Of a stretch of DNA of 64,000 nucleotides, positions 35,354-47,124 are shown one piece after another. The first letter of the stretch is position 1. Every line of letters starts with the position of its first letter. The notes beneath the pieces were generated by a model, which saw only the letters and a list, made by a program, of their open reading frames with translations, was not told the DNA's origin and searched no databases. Source of the DNA: Doryteuthis pealeii. Its lineage: Eukaryota > Mollusca > Cephalopoda > Myopsida > Loliginidae. Made by a program: the position numbers and the translations under genes. The DNA lies in contig CM042179.1 of the NCBI GenBank assembly GCA_023376005.1, forward strand, positions 21,452,393-21,516,392, in the 5' to 3' direction.

Positions 35354-36002
35354 CACATTACTCTTAAATACACGGGTAATACAAAAGTAAGGTCTCCAAA
35401 GCACTGGGGATACAAGGAAACTGCTCATGTAGGTATTGGCAACACTGTTGTGTTTGTTGTGCATATGCCTGCACATTACTCTTAAATATACGGGTAATAC
35501 AAAAAGTAAGGTCTCCAAAGCACTGGTGATGCAAGGAAACTGCTCATGTAGGTATTGGCAACACTGTTGTGTTTGTTGTGCATATGCCTGCACATACCTC
35601 ACTGCCACACTAAGTCTTGACAGTTATTTCTGATGGAGCTTCCAACTGATGCTACTGCCAAATGGGAAGTTTACTCAGTTTTTGAATGCAAAAGCATTAA
35701 ACCAATTGAAATTCACAACCAAGTAATGAAAGCGTATGGTAAGTCAATCATGAATGATAAAAACGTCCGCAAGTGGTATAGGGAGTTTACAATGACAGGG
35801 TTAAATGATTCTTTCAACAACATGGCAGCAAGCTGGTATGACATGGGTATACAAAAACTGTCAGAGCACTTGCAAAAGGGCATCAACCAAAATAGCGATT
35901 ATGTAGAAAGATAAATATTGAAACTTTAAAAATGATGTAAACATCATTGACAATAAACGTTTGTGATTTCTAAATATTTTGAAGTGATAACCCTTGTATT
36001 TT
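35354..36002 (+). mobile_element. Mariner-type element, internally deleted, duplicated 5' end
   Basis: The 5' end has AAATACACGGGTAAT at 35366-35380. The 3' end (35986-36002) has the inverse, reading AAATACAAGGGTTATC on the minus strand. The first 118 bp, including the 5' terminus, are present twice in tandem (35354-35471 and 35472-35589). A shrunken transposase frame follows. The family call rests on the protein remnant. Confidence 0.75.
35633..35914 (+). pseudogene. Mariner transposase remnant, N and C termini joined
   Basis: The 93 codons begin with a mariner-like helix-turn-helix: WEVYSVFECKSIKPIEIHNQ, then NVRKWYREF. After residue 62 they jump to SWYDMGIQKLSEHLQKGIN followed by YVER, the C-terminal signature of mariner transposases. 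The catalytic DD(D/E) core, about 250 residues in intact proteins, is absent, so the product cannot be an active transposase. The frame is open despite the deletion. Confidence 0.8.
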
Positions 36003-36139
36003 GATGAAGAAAAAAAGAGGAGAAAGAGAGAGAGAGAGAGAAACGGAGAAAGAGAGAGACATTACCTATCAAATTATCTTAAAAGCCAATCTTTTTCATG
36101 AGACTTATATAGATTTAAGATACAACTATATTTTACAAG

Positions 36140-36345
36140 TACTTTTTCTTAGTGGTAGTACTTAGTGTCACATCTATGGGTCAAAATTATTTATATTTGA
36201 TAGGACCGTGTGCAAAAAATCTAAATAACAACTACACAAAATATGTAAATCTGAATATACAAACAATGCCATTCCCTAATTTCTAAGCATAAAATAATCC
36301 TAGATGGGTTGACATGATGTTAAAATCAATCAATCATAATTGAAT
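36140..36345 (+). mobile_element. SINE3 3' part
   Basis: ATCTATGGGTCAAAATTATT, AACTACACAAAATATGTAAA and GGGTTGACATGATGTTAAAA match other SINE3 copies. The 5' part is missing. Confidence 0.75.
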
Positions 36346-36579
36346 CGGAAATAATAAAGGACAAGTTCTAAGTGAAATGCAGGGTAACATGCTTAGTTTT
36401 TATTTTTATGCTTAAAAAATAAAAATAACTTAATTTTCTTTTCTTGACTGATCAAAAGTCACATTTGAAATAAAAGTATGAATTTCATTTTAAAATAAAA
36501 GACTGGAAGAAATTTTATGAATGAAAAGAAAATAATGTTTTCATAGTCACAAATTCTGCTGGTTATTAAAAAAAAACTA

Positions 36580-37100
36580 TTCGCAGAGTTCCGCCTCGGC
36601 ATCCTGCCTTAAAAAACGCTAAGCTCAAAAAACAAACCCACCTATGAATGAAGTCCCTAGCTGAAGCGGTGTCTGCTGTATATGAAAAAAATAATTTGTC
36701 GATTGAAGGCGTTTTTATTGACAAATTATTTTTTTAGTGGTTTGATGCCATTAAAAGTAAGCCATATTTTTTCAAAATATTGAAAAAAACAACAAAAAAA
36801 CCCAGTGTTTAAGCCATTTTTCCCAAAAAGTTAATGCGATATTTTACAACCTCCAGTTTTTTTTGACAAGTAAATATAAATATTTCAAAAATATGGCTTA
36901 CTTTTAACACCTTCAAACCAAAAAAAAAAAAAAAAAAAAATTGTCGATAAAAACGCCTTCAATTGACTAATCATTTTTTTCATATACAACAGGCACCGCT
37001 TCAGCTAGGGACTTCATTCATGGGTGGGTTTGTTTTTTGACCTATCACCACCTAGCATTTTTTAAGGCAGGAGACTGCGACAGAACTCTGCAAATAGTAC
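36580..37100. mobile_element. Foldback element with arms of about 220 bp
   Basis: The arms at about 36580-36795 and 36880-37100 are inverted copies. They share ATTYGCAGAGTTC ends, CTGCCTTAAAAAA, and GACTTCATTCATRGGTGGGT on the right with its inverse on the left. The right end reads GGTACTATTTGCAG on the minus strand. No TSD was resolved and no ORF is present. Confidence 0.8.
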
Positions 37101-37952
37101 CAAAAAATAAATAAAAAAACAAAAAACAAAAAACAATTGAATATTTATCATTTTCAAAAATCTGGGCTTTATTTGTTTTACACACGAAAATGAATAAAAA
37201 ATAAATTGATAAAATACATAATATGATTATCTTTAATTCATAGATAAATTTATTAAACTTATTTTTTATGAATGATTACACTTGTTGAGAAACCAACACT
37301 TGACCTTTGAACTGGTTTCATGAAAAACATTACATACAAATAAGAATATCTCATGAATACATTTGGTGAAAATATATATATATTTCTAATTCATATATCT
37401 ATAAATGGAGGTATCATTGATATATTTCTGCATTATTTTTTTTTGCTTGCAGTTTTCATTCAATTATTAAATTCAAAATCAAATATGGGAATCTGTTGAA
37501 ATTCTATGTTACAAAGTTGCACAAACAAAATGAGTATAATGGTTGAAAAATATTTTTAAAAGTTTGTAAGATGTAATTTTGTATTTAGATTTGAATGTAC
37601 AGAAATGAATACAAAAAAGATTTTACAACTGCATGGAAATTTTTAGTTACTACAATATATGATGCATCATTTAAATGATTAACAGATTTTCATATTCAAC
37701 CATCAAAAAATTATCATTATATTAATATATTTAGCAAACTACCGGTGATCTTTTTATTTTATTTTTTTTATTACAACTCTTTATCTACTGGTTGTTTGCA
37801 TATTTCAGGCTTATACCAGTTAAACATTCTCAAAATTTTCTAAAGTTTTAAAAATATTTTTAAAATGTCATTTTACGTGGACAATATAGCTGCAAAAAAA
37901 GTTAAATTCAAAGTATCACAAATCTTTGTTTTAAGTACAGAACAACTGCATA
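37101..37952. other. AT-rich DNA without recognised features
   Basis: No gene or family was recognised up to the left end of the TAGG element. Confidence 0.5.
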
Positions 37953-38933
37953 TAGGAATACCCAAAATGAAGCTAATCTGCGTTTCTGACAAAAATAATT
38001 TACCAAAAATCAGGGAATTATCGGATTTTAATGAAATTTTCAGTGTTTATTTATCAATGAATGTATTATTCATTTTATTTCAAAACCTTCTCATTTTTTT
38101 CAGGTCACTTAATTTTGACCCTCCTTATGTTGGGGGCATAAAATTTTGTTTGATTTGGTCTTAGTTTTCTAATTACAGTATAAATAAAGAGATAAAAGAC
38201 CGAAGTTATGAATAGAAACAAAAAATTTTTTTACGGTGGCTTTTCTATGAGAAAATAAGTACTGAAAATCGAAAAATAAAATGTGAAAAAATAATAAATA
38301 ATACATTTTTTGGAGATTTCTTTTTTACTCATTTTGATAATTATTCAATTGGCTATTATCGTATAAAAGAAAAAATTATACATCGATATTTTTTCTGCTT
38401 AAAAAGGGGTGGGGTACATTTTCAGTCAAGTTTTTCTTCAAAAGTATACTTTGATGTAATAAAATAAGGTTTGCATTAAATAGATATTTATTTCTAGAAT
38501 CTAAAAATATGACATTTTAAACTTAACATCAGGCTTTTCATATTTTAAATGAATTTTATTTATTAATTTGTCATAGCAAAAATACTAAATTAAAGTTTTG
38601 AAATGAAATAACTGATGCATTATAAAATCGGATAATTACCTGATTTTTGGTAATTTTTTTTTTTTTTCCATCGCGAATGTTACTTTCAAATAGTAAACAA
38701 ACGCTTTAAAACCCTTGAAAAAGAGCGTTAATGGCGGATTGCGTCAGAATTGACAAAAAAAAATCGTTTTAAATCTATTAAAAATAAACTGCATGTAATA
38801 TTTTTCTTTTTTTAATGATGGTCATTATGTTACTACTTATCATTTTAGACAAAAGTTTGACCTTAAATAATAGATTTAATTAATTTTAATTTGTTTTTAA
38901 AAACCTAGCAGATGACAAAATTGGGTATGCCTA
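37953..38933. mobile_element. TAGG...CCTA TIR element, copy 2
   Basis: Termini TAGGAATACCCAA and, on the minus strand, TAGGCATACCCAA. GCATA flanks both ends (37948-37952 and 38934-38938), shorter than the 8-bp duplication of copy 1. The interior aligns with 10556-11595 over most of its length. The 99-codon frame at its left end is not preserved in copy 1. Confidence 0.8.
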
Positions 38934-38938
38934 GCATA

Positions 38939-39774
38939 ATTGTATTCAGTGATGGACTTATCTACAAGTTAAATAAGTTATAGCTTAGGGTCACACACCC
39001 TTGGGACCTCATTTTTTATTAGATTTATTAACATTAATTGATAAAAAATATATTACATATATGTATATATGTGTGTGTGTGATAGATGAAAATAGGTAAG
39101 GTTATCCCACAATACGGCATCATAATTTTTTTCTTACCTTGTGCTTCATTCTATACGGCCTTCAATTGTAAGCACATTTAATTTTTCCAATACTTTTTTT
39201 TTTATTTACATTAGTTAAATATATAGGCCATATGATTTTCATCTATCTATATAAGTAGCATACATTGAACCCACACTTTAATATATATATATATATATAT
39301 ATAATTTTCTCTTTATCATTCTCCCCCAAAATATATTAGAGAAGGGCCTCAACATGTGAAAGTTCAACTGATTTATTTTTAATATTATTTATACAAATAT
39401 AAACTTTGTTGCATTTATTCTATTTCCTTTGTATTATTTATTTATGCTGATACAATTCAACTTTTAACATTTGCCAATACAAATATCTTCCTTTATTTAA
39501 AACAAATTTACATTGCTATTTAAATTGAAAAAAGAATTCATACATTTTGATTTTAACTAAATAAATTACCATACTTTTCCATTAGCCTGGTAATTTCGAA
39601 TGTAAAACAGGTAGTTCCATAGCAAAAACATTAAAAATTTAGACAAATCAAATTTAAATGAAAAATATACACATGCACATGTGAAAATATTCTGAATAAA
39701 TGAATACAATTTTACAATTTGAAAATTGGTAGGATTACTTCTACAAATTAAAGTAGATATTTACCCCACCTATT
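38939..39774. other. AT-rich DNA without recognised features
   Basis: Contains a TA tract at about 39281-39302 and no recognisable gene. Confidence 0.5.
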
Positions 39775-40165
39775 TCTCTGAAGGTTTGAGATGAGGCTTG
39801 CTGATTAGTATTATCTGCATTATTCAGACTATTGTCCTCATCTTCATTGTTATCTATACAACGTTTCGGCCGATGGGCCCTCCGGCCTTCTTCAGGTATT
39901 TTTTTTTTGGACTCTGAAACCTTGGCGTAATCAGGAGCCATCACGGAACTTTGAACATAACCCTTTATTCAATCCACAGGGGTATCCTGTTCACATCCCG
40001 CTAACCATAGCTGGGGTAGAGACATTAAGCTGTGTTAATTATTATTCTATGTTACTGCTGCCCTTGGCCAGGACTGATACTGCAGTTGAGAGATAACTGT
40101 CACTTAGAACCGTCTTAACTTCTCCTTTATCCACTAGGCCATGTGTTCAATTATCCAGTTAGAAA
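39775..40165 (-). mobile_element. SINE4 copy
   Basis: On the minus strand a tRNA-like head (GTGGATAAAGGAGAAGTTAA, then AGTATCAGTCCTGGCC) is followed by the body and the CCTGAAGAAGGCCGGAGGGC block. A second short block of the same type lies at 40168-40220. Confidence 0.75.
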
Positions 40166-40219
40166 TACCCGAAGAAGGCCACAGGGCACATAGGCCAAAA
40201 CATTGTACAGATAATACTA

Positions 40220-40335
40220 ATTTACCCAACCTGTTCACCACAGGTAGGATGTGACACAAGGTCGCAAGCATCATACTTACTTTTCAGTAGCAATGGATCT
40301 GAGAGACTAGCTTGCTAACCATTGAGACACCCAAA
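40220..40335 (-). mobile_element. SINE6 copy with SINE2-type tail
   Basis: On the minus strand: CAATGGTTAGCAAGCTAGTC, CAGATCCATTGCTACTGAAA, then GACCTTGTGTCACATCCTAC and GTTGGGTAAAT. The tail is the one used by SINE2. Confidence 0.65.
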
Positions 40336-40349
40336 TTATTTTTTTAAAT

Positions 40350-42690
40350 ATGATCAATACATTTTTCCTTCATGAAATTTTTAAAATGTTTTATTCCATT
40401 CGAAAATTGTACGTTTTCTCTTTTAAAAATGTTATTGATTCAATAAACATTGAAAAACTTAATATTTGTTTTAATAATTTACTTATAGCTCAAGTACATA
40501 AAATACAAACTATTTTGTATTCTTTTACCACAGCTGTAGATGTGTTGTGTTGTAACTAAACAAGTAGGTTATTTCCCTTTAACTCAAATTTTTTTTTTTT
40601 TCTTTTTGTTCTAAAACCCGGGAAAACTGAATACTCTTTATTTCACATAATCACAATGCGTGAGTGTTCAATAAAATATAGATGTGACTTTTTAAGTTGC
40701 CATACAATTTGAAAACAATTAAAATATGACACTACTGTTTTAATTATTCGGGAGAAATGTGTTCTTTAACTCATTTGCTCAAATTTTGGCACAGTAGTAA
40801 CATAAGAATAGGGGAAAAAAATAATTTATTCGCCACAAAAAGATGAACAGTGCTTATATTGAGGTATTCAACAGCAACAGGTAGCTAACAATTACACCGA
40901 AGTATTCAAAAATGAAAAAGGAGAAAAAGTTTTAGAAAAAAAACAAAAATAAAAACAAACAAAAAAAACTCCGGTTTAACGTGTCTTTGTTTTGCCCTGA
41001 CTTGGTAATGTCATCGCTGTTGGCGTCTTGGCGTGATTAATTACAGGAAAAGCATAAACATACATTTTTGATAACCTCTTAAATTTTAATAATAGAGAGT
41101 AACTTATTGGGGTACAATGATAAAATTGTGGTCCCATTTTTGGGTTATTGATTTTGTGTGCGTGTTTGTATGTCAAGGTAGTCTTCCCCACCCACGCTCT
41201 TTTCCCTGTTGCCAACCGCTAAGACAACTATAAACTTTGATTTACTCAATTATTATAAAAGTAATTATTAATAAATAATAATCATGCATTTTCTTATTTT
41301 AATTTCTTTTATTCGTAGACAGTTTAAAGTTGGCCAATAAAAATTGCGCGGGCTTTTTAAAATTACCAAGTTTATAGAATACCAATAATTAAAAAATGAA
41401 TTAAACAACACCTGTGCCTATATAAAAAAAAAAAAAGTTCGTATTCCAAAATAGGAATACTTAGAGAATTTTTTTTATTGTCAATCAACCCAACTGTACC
41501 CCTTTAACTTTTATTACAGCTGATTTTTTTTGACACCCATGTTTTTAGGGTACGCATGAGTCGGATTTCAACCATGTGGTGTGTTGAACCGTGGATATTA
41601 TTCCGTTTTTAATGCTGCATAAGTTTTCTTATTCACAAAAAGTCATGTCCTGTTTATGTAAATGTTTAATGCATGCATTTATTTCCGGTAAATGTCTTAG
41701 TTCCCATTGCAAATATTTCTTTTAAAAATTCATTCTCTACCCACTAAAAGTAAATCATAAGTTTTGTTTTTTTGTTTTTGATAATTTGCCACTCAAAAAC
41801 TAAAAGTTGTTACCGTAAAGTTAACTGTTTTAATTTCTTCAGGAATAACTACATTTTTAAAACTATGCAACAGGTGGCGCGCGTGTGTGTGTGTTTTTTG
41901 TTTGTTGTTTTTTTTAAGTGTACAAAATAGAATACTATTTTCATAAATTCATTAAGTACCGAAAATCTTTTCAAAATCAATAACTTTTTTTTAGGGATTT
42001 TTTTTAAATCAACATGTAATTCTCATACATGCATTTTTATATGCATTTTTTTTTAAATGTTTAAAAAAATAAAAATAAATTCCGCTAAAGAAAATTTAAA
42101 AATAAATGAAGTAAATATAAGTTTCGTTTTTTTTTTTTTTTTTTTTTTTTTCCTTCCAATTATCATTTTACGAAACACATTTTAAGTTTAATAAAATAGC
42201 AATAAAAGAAAATGTTTTTCAAAAGGTTTTGTCAATAAGAAAAATCAAAAAGGTAGTCATCTACCCGAAAAGTCGGCAACACCAAAGGAGGAACGTGAGC
42301 CAAGAGAGAGAAAAAAGAAGTGTCATACGAAAAATGGGGTCCACCACTGTATCACTGTATCCTCAAGTAATTTAAAATGTTCATACATTATATGTACATT
42401 ATATATATATATACATATATGACTTATTTTTAAAAAATAAAGTTGAAATATGAAGAAAAACCGTAACGAAATGTTCAACTCGTACAAGTGGCAGGTACAT
42501 ACCCCCTCCCAATTATGTTAAACTTTTATGATAAAAAAAAAATGACGTACAATGAAAAACTAGACATTTTGAAATTAGATATGTTAATATATATGACATA
42601 AATGTAAATGAAAATTTGGCACAAAAGTTGTTTTTTTTGGGGTGTTTTTTTTTTTTTGTTTTTTTTTTGCTTTTAGGGTTTTTTTGGGTT
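40350..42690. other. Gene-poor 3' flank of the refilin-like gene
   Basis: AT-rich with several poly(T) and poly(A) runs and no recognised repeat. Minus-strand poly(A) signal candidates for the gene (TTTAAT near 42186, TTTATT near 41678 on the plus strand) cannot be confirmed. The 79-codon minus frame at 40976-41215 has no known domain. Confidence 0.45.
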
Positions 42691-42703
42691 TTTTGTACTT
42701 ATC

Positions 42704-43351
42704 TCAAACGTCTATTTCATCGGAGGAATCGTCTAACAGTAAAAGATCTTCAGTAGAAGAGTTCTTCAAATTAAAATTACAAGATTTAATATGATCTTCT
42801 TTTTCAAACCTTGGTAAATAAATCAGAGATGCACCTGGACCGTTCGAAACGGGAACTTTTCTTTCAGATTTAACATCAGCAGAAAGTGGAATATCACAAA
42901 TTTCCCATTTATTATTACATATATTATTGTTAGGACTGCCGTTCATTTTACTATAATTCGAATTCACATTCTGAATTTTAGTAGTTGTGTAGGTTTTGGC
43001 CTTAAACTCCATGGTAGTTTGGAACCATTTACGACATTCATCTATGTGATAATCGACTGTAGATACAAAAGTCATTTCTGTCCTTTTTGGGTAGATGACA
43101 ATACTTTCGTGAAATATCTTGGGTTTTGACTTGGGTTCATAACGGGCCAAACTACGGTAACGCTGCTTCGTGCAATTCTTGTAACATATTACCGAATCCT
43201 GAAATGTTACCGGACTTAATACACAACGGAAATGTACCTCTTCTTTGAAACGTTTCATTGTTACAATATCCATACAGGTACCCACGTGCTTCTGTTGGTA
43301 ATTTGGTACAGGCACGACACAAACGCCGGTCCACACACGACAAAGTTCCAT
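42704..43351 (-). CDS. RFLN: Refilin-like protein (FAM101/RFLN family)
   Basis: The protein has 215 residues, close to vertebrate refilins. Family members bind filamin and promote actin filament bundling, including perinuclear bundles. Recognition rests on a run of motifs: VICYKNCTKQRYRSLARYEP (about 54-73), KSKPKIF, ESIVIYPKR (82-90), and FVSTVDYHIDECRKWFQTT (95-113). These parallel the refilin pattern C-x-x-N-C-T, R-x-E-P-x-x-K-P, (I/V)YPK and DY. An in-frame TGA lies 15 to 13 bases before the ATG, which fixes this as the first start. Residues 120-215 form a low-similarity tail rich in Asn, Ser and Lys that ends in acidic DDSSDEIDV. It is the only non-repeat gene seen, and no intron is needed within the ORF. 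An upstream noncoding exon is possible (TTGTTACAG at 43383-43391 on the minus strand). Family assignment is from memory of motifs, not an alignment. Confidence 0.78.
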   Translation of the reverse strand: MELCRVWTGVCVVPVPNYQQKHVGTCMDIVTMKRFKEEVHFRCVLSPVTFQDSVICYKNCTKQRYRSLARYEPKSKPKIFHESIVIYPKRTEMTFVSTVDYHIDECRKWFQTTMEFKAKTYTTTKIQNVNSNYSKMNGSPNNNICNNKWEICDIPLSADVKSERKVPVSNGPGASLIYLPRFEKEDHIKSCNFNLKNSSTEDLLLLDDSSDEIDV

Positions 43352-43870
43352 CGTGTGAATACTTCAATTGACTACTACTCTACTGTAACAATAGTAGTAG
43401 TAGCAGTGGTAATTTTTTTTTCTTTTTAAACCGAAAACGAAATTTTGTTACGATAAGTTTTTTTTTTTTTTCTTTTCTTTCTTTTTTTAACTTTTCTTTT
43501 TCTTGTTTGTTTTCTTTTCACTTTCTGTTGAGTATTTACATACTTCGAAATAATTTGCAAACAAGTGACGTCGTTTCAAAAAGAAACAAGTCTACGATAG
43601 CTACCTGAAGAAGAAAAGAAAGAACTGTGGTAGTGTGCGAATACGACTTTTATGAACGTTAGTCGGGTAGTATCAGCAGCAGCCGCAAAAGCTTAAAAAC
43701 TTTTTCCAATAAATAAGAACTAGAAATAAAGAGAGAAAGAAAAAAGTTTTAAACTAACAATTTAAAGTCTCTAAAAGACGAATGAGTTGAAAGACTAAGA
43801 AAAGAAAAAAGAAGAAAAATAAGGATATGTTGTGCGTGTGAGCGCACACATACACAAACTCATCAAACAA
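43352..43870 (-). promoter_or_regulatory. Probable 5' flank of the refilin-like gene
   Basis: This lies upstream on the minus strand. It contains a CATAAAAG TATA-like sequence at about 43646-43653 and a TGACGTCG CRE-like site at about 43566. Long pyrimidine and purine runs flank them. No start site can be fixed from sequence, so the promoter role is inference. Confidence 0.3.
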
Positions 43871-44515
43871 TAACGTACTACTGCCAAATAATCTAAAATC
43901 AAACATGTAAGCCAGAGTTAAATGTATTAAGGCAGCACTGTCGGGTTTACTCTAAGTTCACACGCTTTCTATAGCACGACGATTTTGACGAGTTCAAGGC
44001 TGTAGTTTATATATTTCCACAAAAAGGGTTAGGGCCAGTTCAGCCTATAATTTCCAAACTAGAAATAAAAATATGAAATTTGAAACGTTATATAGGAAAG
44101 ACTCCATTGTTAATTTCTTATTGATATTAAACTGATGAATTCAGAACTTGAATTATATAGATATGTAGAGGTGGGAACCTCTAGGGGTCATGTGTGACAA
44201 TGTGACATGTTAATTGCAGGAGTTGAATTAAAAGTAATATTCTCAGTAATGAGATTTAATCAGTTTCAAATTTATAAATGATAAAAATGCAGTTTTTCTT
44301 GACTTAAGAACTTTAGGGCTCTTTTTTTTTTAAGAAAAAAGTTTAAGGCTTTCACGCTACGTAGATTTCCCTTTTCTTTTTACATGCCAAAAAATTTAAA
44401 CATCTTGGGCGACTTCTCTGACTCAAGACTACACAGAAAAGATGGTTCACTCGGGTATATATTTTTGGGGATTCTTTTTATTTTTTTAATTAACTATCTA
44501 AAACTGACTGTCTGA

Positions 44516-44517
<2 letters not shown>
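43871..44517. other. No recognised gene or repeat
   Basis: Non-repetitive sequence of mixed composition upstream of the refilin-like gene. Confidence 0.5.
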
Positions 44518-44602
<85 letters not shown>

Positions 44603-44650
44603 TAGATAGATAGATAGATATAGATATATATATAGATATATAGATATATA
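44518..44650. repeat. Compound (CT)n(AT)n(GATA)n microsatellite
   Basis: CT, AT and GATA tracts follow one another. Confidence 0.9.
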
Positions 44651-44769
44651 ATGCTTGTCTAATTCAGACCAACCTGTTGGCAGGTATTACAATACGCTGA
44701 CTTTTTCCCGTACAGTGCTAAGTACCCACCCACCCACACCTACGCACAAATATACACACTCATGCATAC

Positions 44770-45395
44770 ACATACAAAATAAGGTTTGTTTTGTTTTACG
44801 GCATATCAACCTCCATGGGTTATTTAATGCCGATAAAGTTTTGAAATAAATCAATTCTTAATGGATAATACAATTTTGTTTATTAACTCATGTTTTTCTA
44901 TTTAACCCATAGACGGGGCCCTAACAGGTACTATCACTCCGGGTCAGAGTGGACCAGGGAGCAATGGTGATGAAGGGATGCTCCACATTCCCCAAACCTC
45001 CAAAACTGGAACCTCACCATCAGATAGAGTTTAACGTCATTCCCAGGACATGTAGATCCTCAGCCACCACCTTCTAGCACCCATATGATAAAAAGGAGTT
45101 GGGGTTTGCCATAAGGGCAATAGTGTTTGGAAAATCATATAGGTGCTAGGGCTTGACGTGACCAGCCGATTGATCGGAGGGGGCCTCTCCGACCGCCCGT
45201 CTAGCCCAAGATAGGGCCAAAGTGGAATATTGCAAGTCATGAACTGCTCATCCACCTGGGTTCTATCCTTAAGCATCACGGGTCGCCACCCACGACCAAC
45301 AGGTGGCCCCATTGGGGGAGTCTTACCCCTCTGCAGAGGTGCAGTAGGTGCATTCTAACGCCCCGGCCGACAGGGCGGACAAAATAAGGGTGGTC
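44770..45395 (-). mobile_element. Long SINE3-like element, copy 1
   Basis: Read on the minus strand it runs from CCGCCCTGTCGGCCGGGGC to the tail GGTTGATATGCCGTAAAACA. It aligns almost fully with 50503-51062. A GC-rich 5' half is joined to a SINE3-type 3' half (CTGACCCGGAGTG, GTACCTGTTAGGGCC). The 91-codon minus frame across it is not credible as a host gene. Confidence 0.8.
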
Positions 45396-45414
45396 CTGGG
45401 TATAACACTATACT

Positions 45415-45705
45415 GCATCTGATGATGAAGCTCCAGTTCTATAGATCTGAGAAATGTTCAGTATCTCTTCATTGTTATTACTCCCAGGCCCACTCTGACC
45501 CGGAGTGGTAGTACCTGTTAGAGTCCCATCCATCGGTCAAATAGACCTGTTTAAAAATAATTCGCGCGTAAATAAGAATTTAAAAATTAGAAATGTCTTA
45601 AGAAACAACACAAAAAATGTAAATATGAACGCGATTCCCTAACCTCCAAGCTTAAAATAACCCTAGACGGGTTGACATGCTGTTAAAATCAATAATCAAT
45701 CAGAT
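45415..45705 (+). mobile_element. SINE3 copy
   Basis: CATCTGATGATGAAGCTCC, CTGACCCGGAGTGGTAGTAC, AATAGACCTGTTTAAAAAT and GGGTTGACATGCTGTTAAAA occur in family order. It lies directly beside the long element copy at 44770. Confidence 0.82.
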
Positions 45706-45769
45706 CAAAATGTTTAATGTATTTTTTTATGTTTCTTTATTAACTGTGTTGACCTTGGGTTCGTTTTCT

Positions 45770-46275
45770 CCAGCTGCGTTCCTGTTTTTTGACAGGACGC
45801 GGCAAAGAAACGAGACGAGCTTGATCCCGTGGATTCCGTGCCTACGTTAGCACCTCCCCAATTGCACTCTTATGAGTTGGGGCTTCAGAGCAGTCTGGCC
45901 CGCCTTGCGCAACAGTGGTCGTGGCTACGGGGAATTTTTGCCTCTTTGTTAAACTGACCATGTGTTGCATCCCTCGGGGTGGGGTCCAGTGGCTTTGACT
46001 TTGGATCTTACAAGCTAATAGCGTTGATCCCAAGGGGCCATGCCCCCAGGCAACACCTGACCCCAGGGGCTGGGATGGGTTTATTGCCCAGTGCCTGAGG
46101 CTCCCCATTGAGGTGGAATGTCGATGGGATCAACGCATTTTTTGCACCCGCCACCCATGAGCTTCAGTTTATGGGTGGTCCCACATTAATAGGGTCTTGT
46201 GCCTAACCCGTACAACGTGGGATAGGTGATAAATAAATATCATGTCACATCCGAGAGGGGGTGGTGTAAATATTG
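45770..46275 (+). repeat. GC-rich SINE-like repeat with SINE2-type tail
   Basis: The body is GC-rich (CCCAGGCAACACCTGACCCC, GGGCTTGGGAT-type phrases). The end reads ATGTCACATCCGAGAGGGGG and GGTGTAAATAT, similar to the SINE2 tail. No tRNA-like head was found. The 88-codon minus frame within it is not called. Confidence 0.5.
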
Positions 46276-46466
46276 ACTGTGGACCGTTTGCAAAAATGCA
46301 GGCAGTACTATTTGGCTGCATAATATAAAACGAATACACGTGACTTGCTATGGATTTAATTACAATCTATGATGCAATGATGCATGTCATATTTGCGTAC
46401 ATTAGTTTTCACTTTAAATGTTTCGTGCATGTGTAATATTTTGTACACATACACTCACATACTCAC

Positions 46467-46600
46467 AGCGTCCCGTCGTGGTGTAATGGTTTGCAAACTA
46501 GTCTCGCAGATCTGTTACTACTGAAAAGCGAGTTCAATCCTCGCTGGATGACCCATACTTATGACCTTGTGTCAAATCCTACTGTAGGGTAAATAATTTA
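46467..46600 (+). mobile_element. SINE6 copy
   Basis: Head CGTGGTGTAATGGTTTGCAA, B box GAGTTCAATCCTCGC, then GATGACCCATACTTATGACC and TTGTGTCAAATCCTACTG. It is the clearest SINE6 copy. Confidence 0.82.
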
Positions 46601-46885
46601 TGGAGGCACATGGTGTAATGGCTAGAGTTGTAGGGAATGGACTCGTCGACCCGAGTTCAAATCTTAAACGAGTCTGTCTACATTTCACATACCGCAAATA
46701 CCCTTGGGAAAGGTATGCACCCACTTGCTCTTCTTCTAGCTATGGGTAAATAGCATGACAGACTGGACTCTTTGACTTTGGTTAGGCAATCAGTCTAGGA
46801 GAAGGAAAACCTGTTAAACCCCGCCTAAAAATTAACCTTTTATCACATCCTGCTTTTGCGGAAGGGTTGGTAAATATGTACACAC
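46601..46885 (+). mobile_element. SINE2 copy
   Basis: Complete from GGAGGCACATGGTGTAATGG to TATCACATCCTGCTTTTGCG and GGTAAATATGTA. It directly follows the SINE6 copy. Confidence 0.92.
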
Positions 46886-47124
46886 ACATACACACAGACA
46901 CATACACACACGCACACACATACACAGTTACACGTACATACATACAACACAAGACTAAATGATGACAAAATAGAATAAGTAATTTTTATCTCTTGTTTTT
47001 TTTTGGGGGGGTTGTGACAAATGTTTTTTTGTTTTATTTTGTTTCATTTATTTATTTATTTGATTAAATATCATTACTTGTCAAATCATTTCTCTGAATG
47101 TTTTTTCTGACAATTGATTGATTG

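Noticed and set aside
45842..46108. An 88-codon minus-strand frame in GC-rich DNA
   Set aside because: Lies within a repeat with a SINE-type tail, and shows no recognisable domain.
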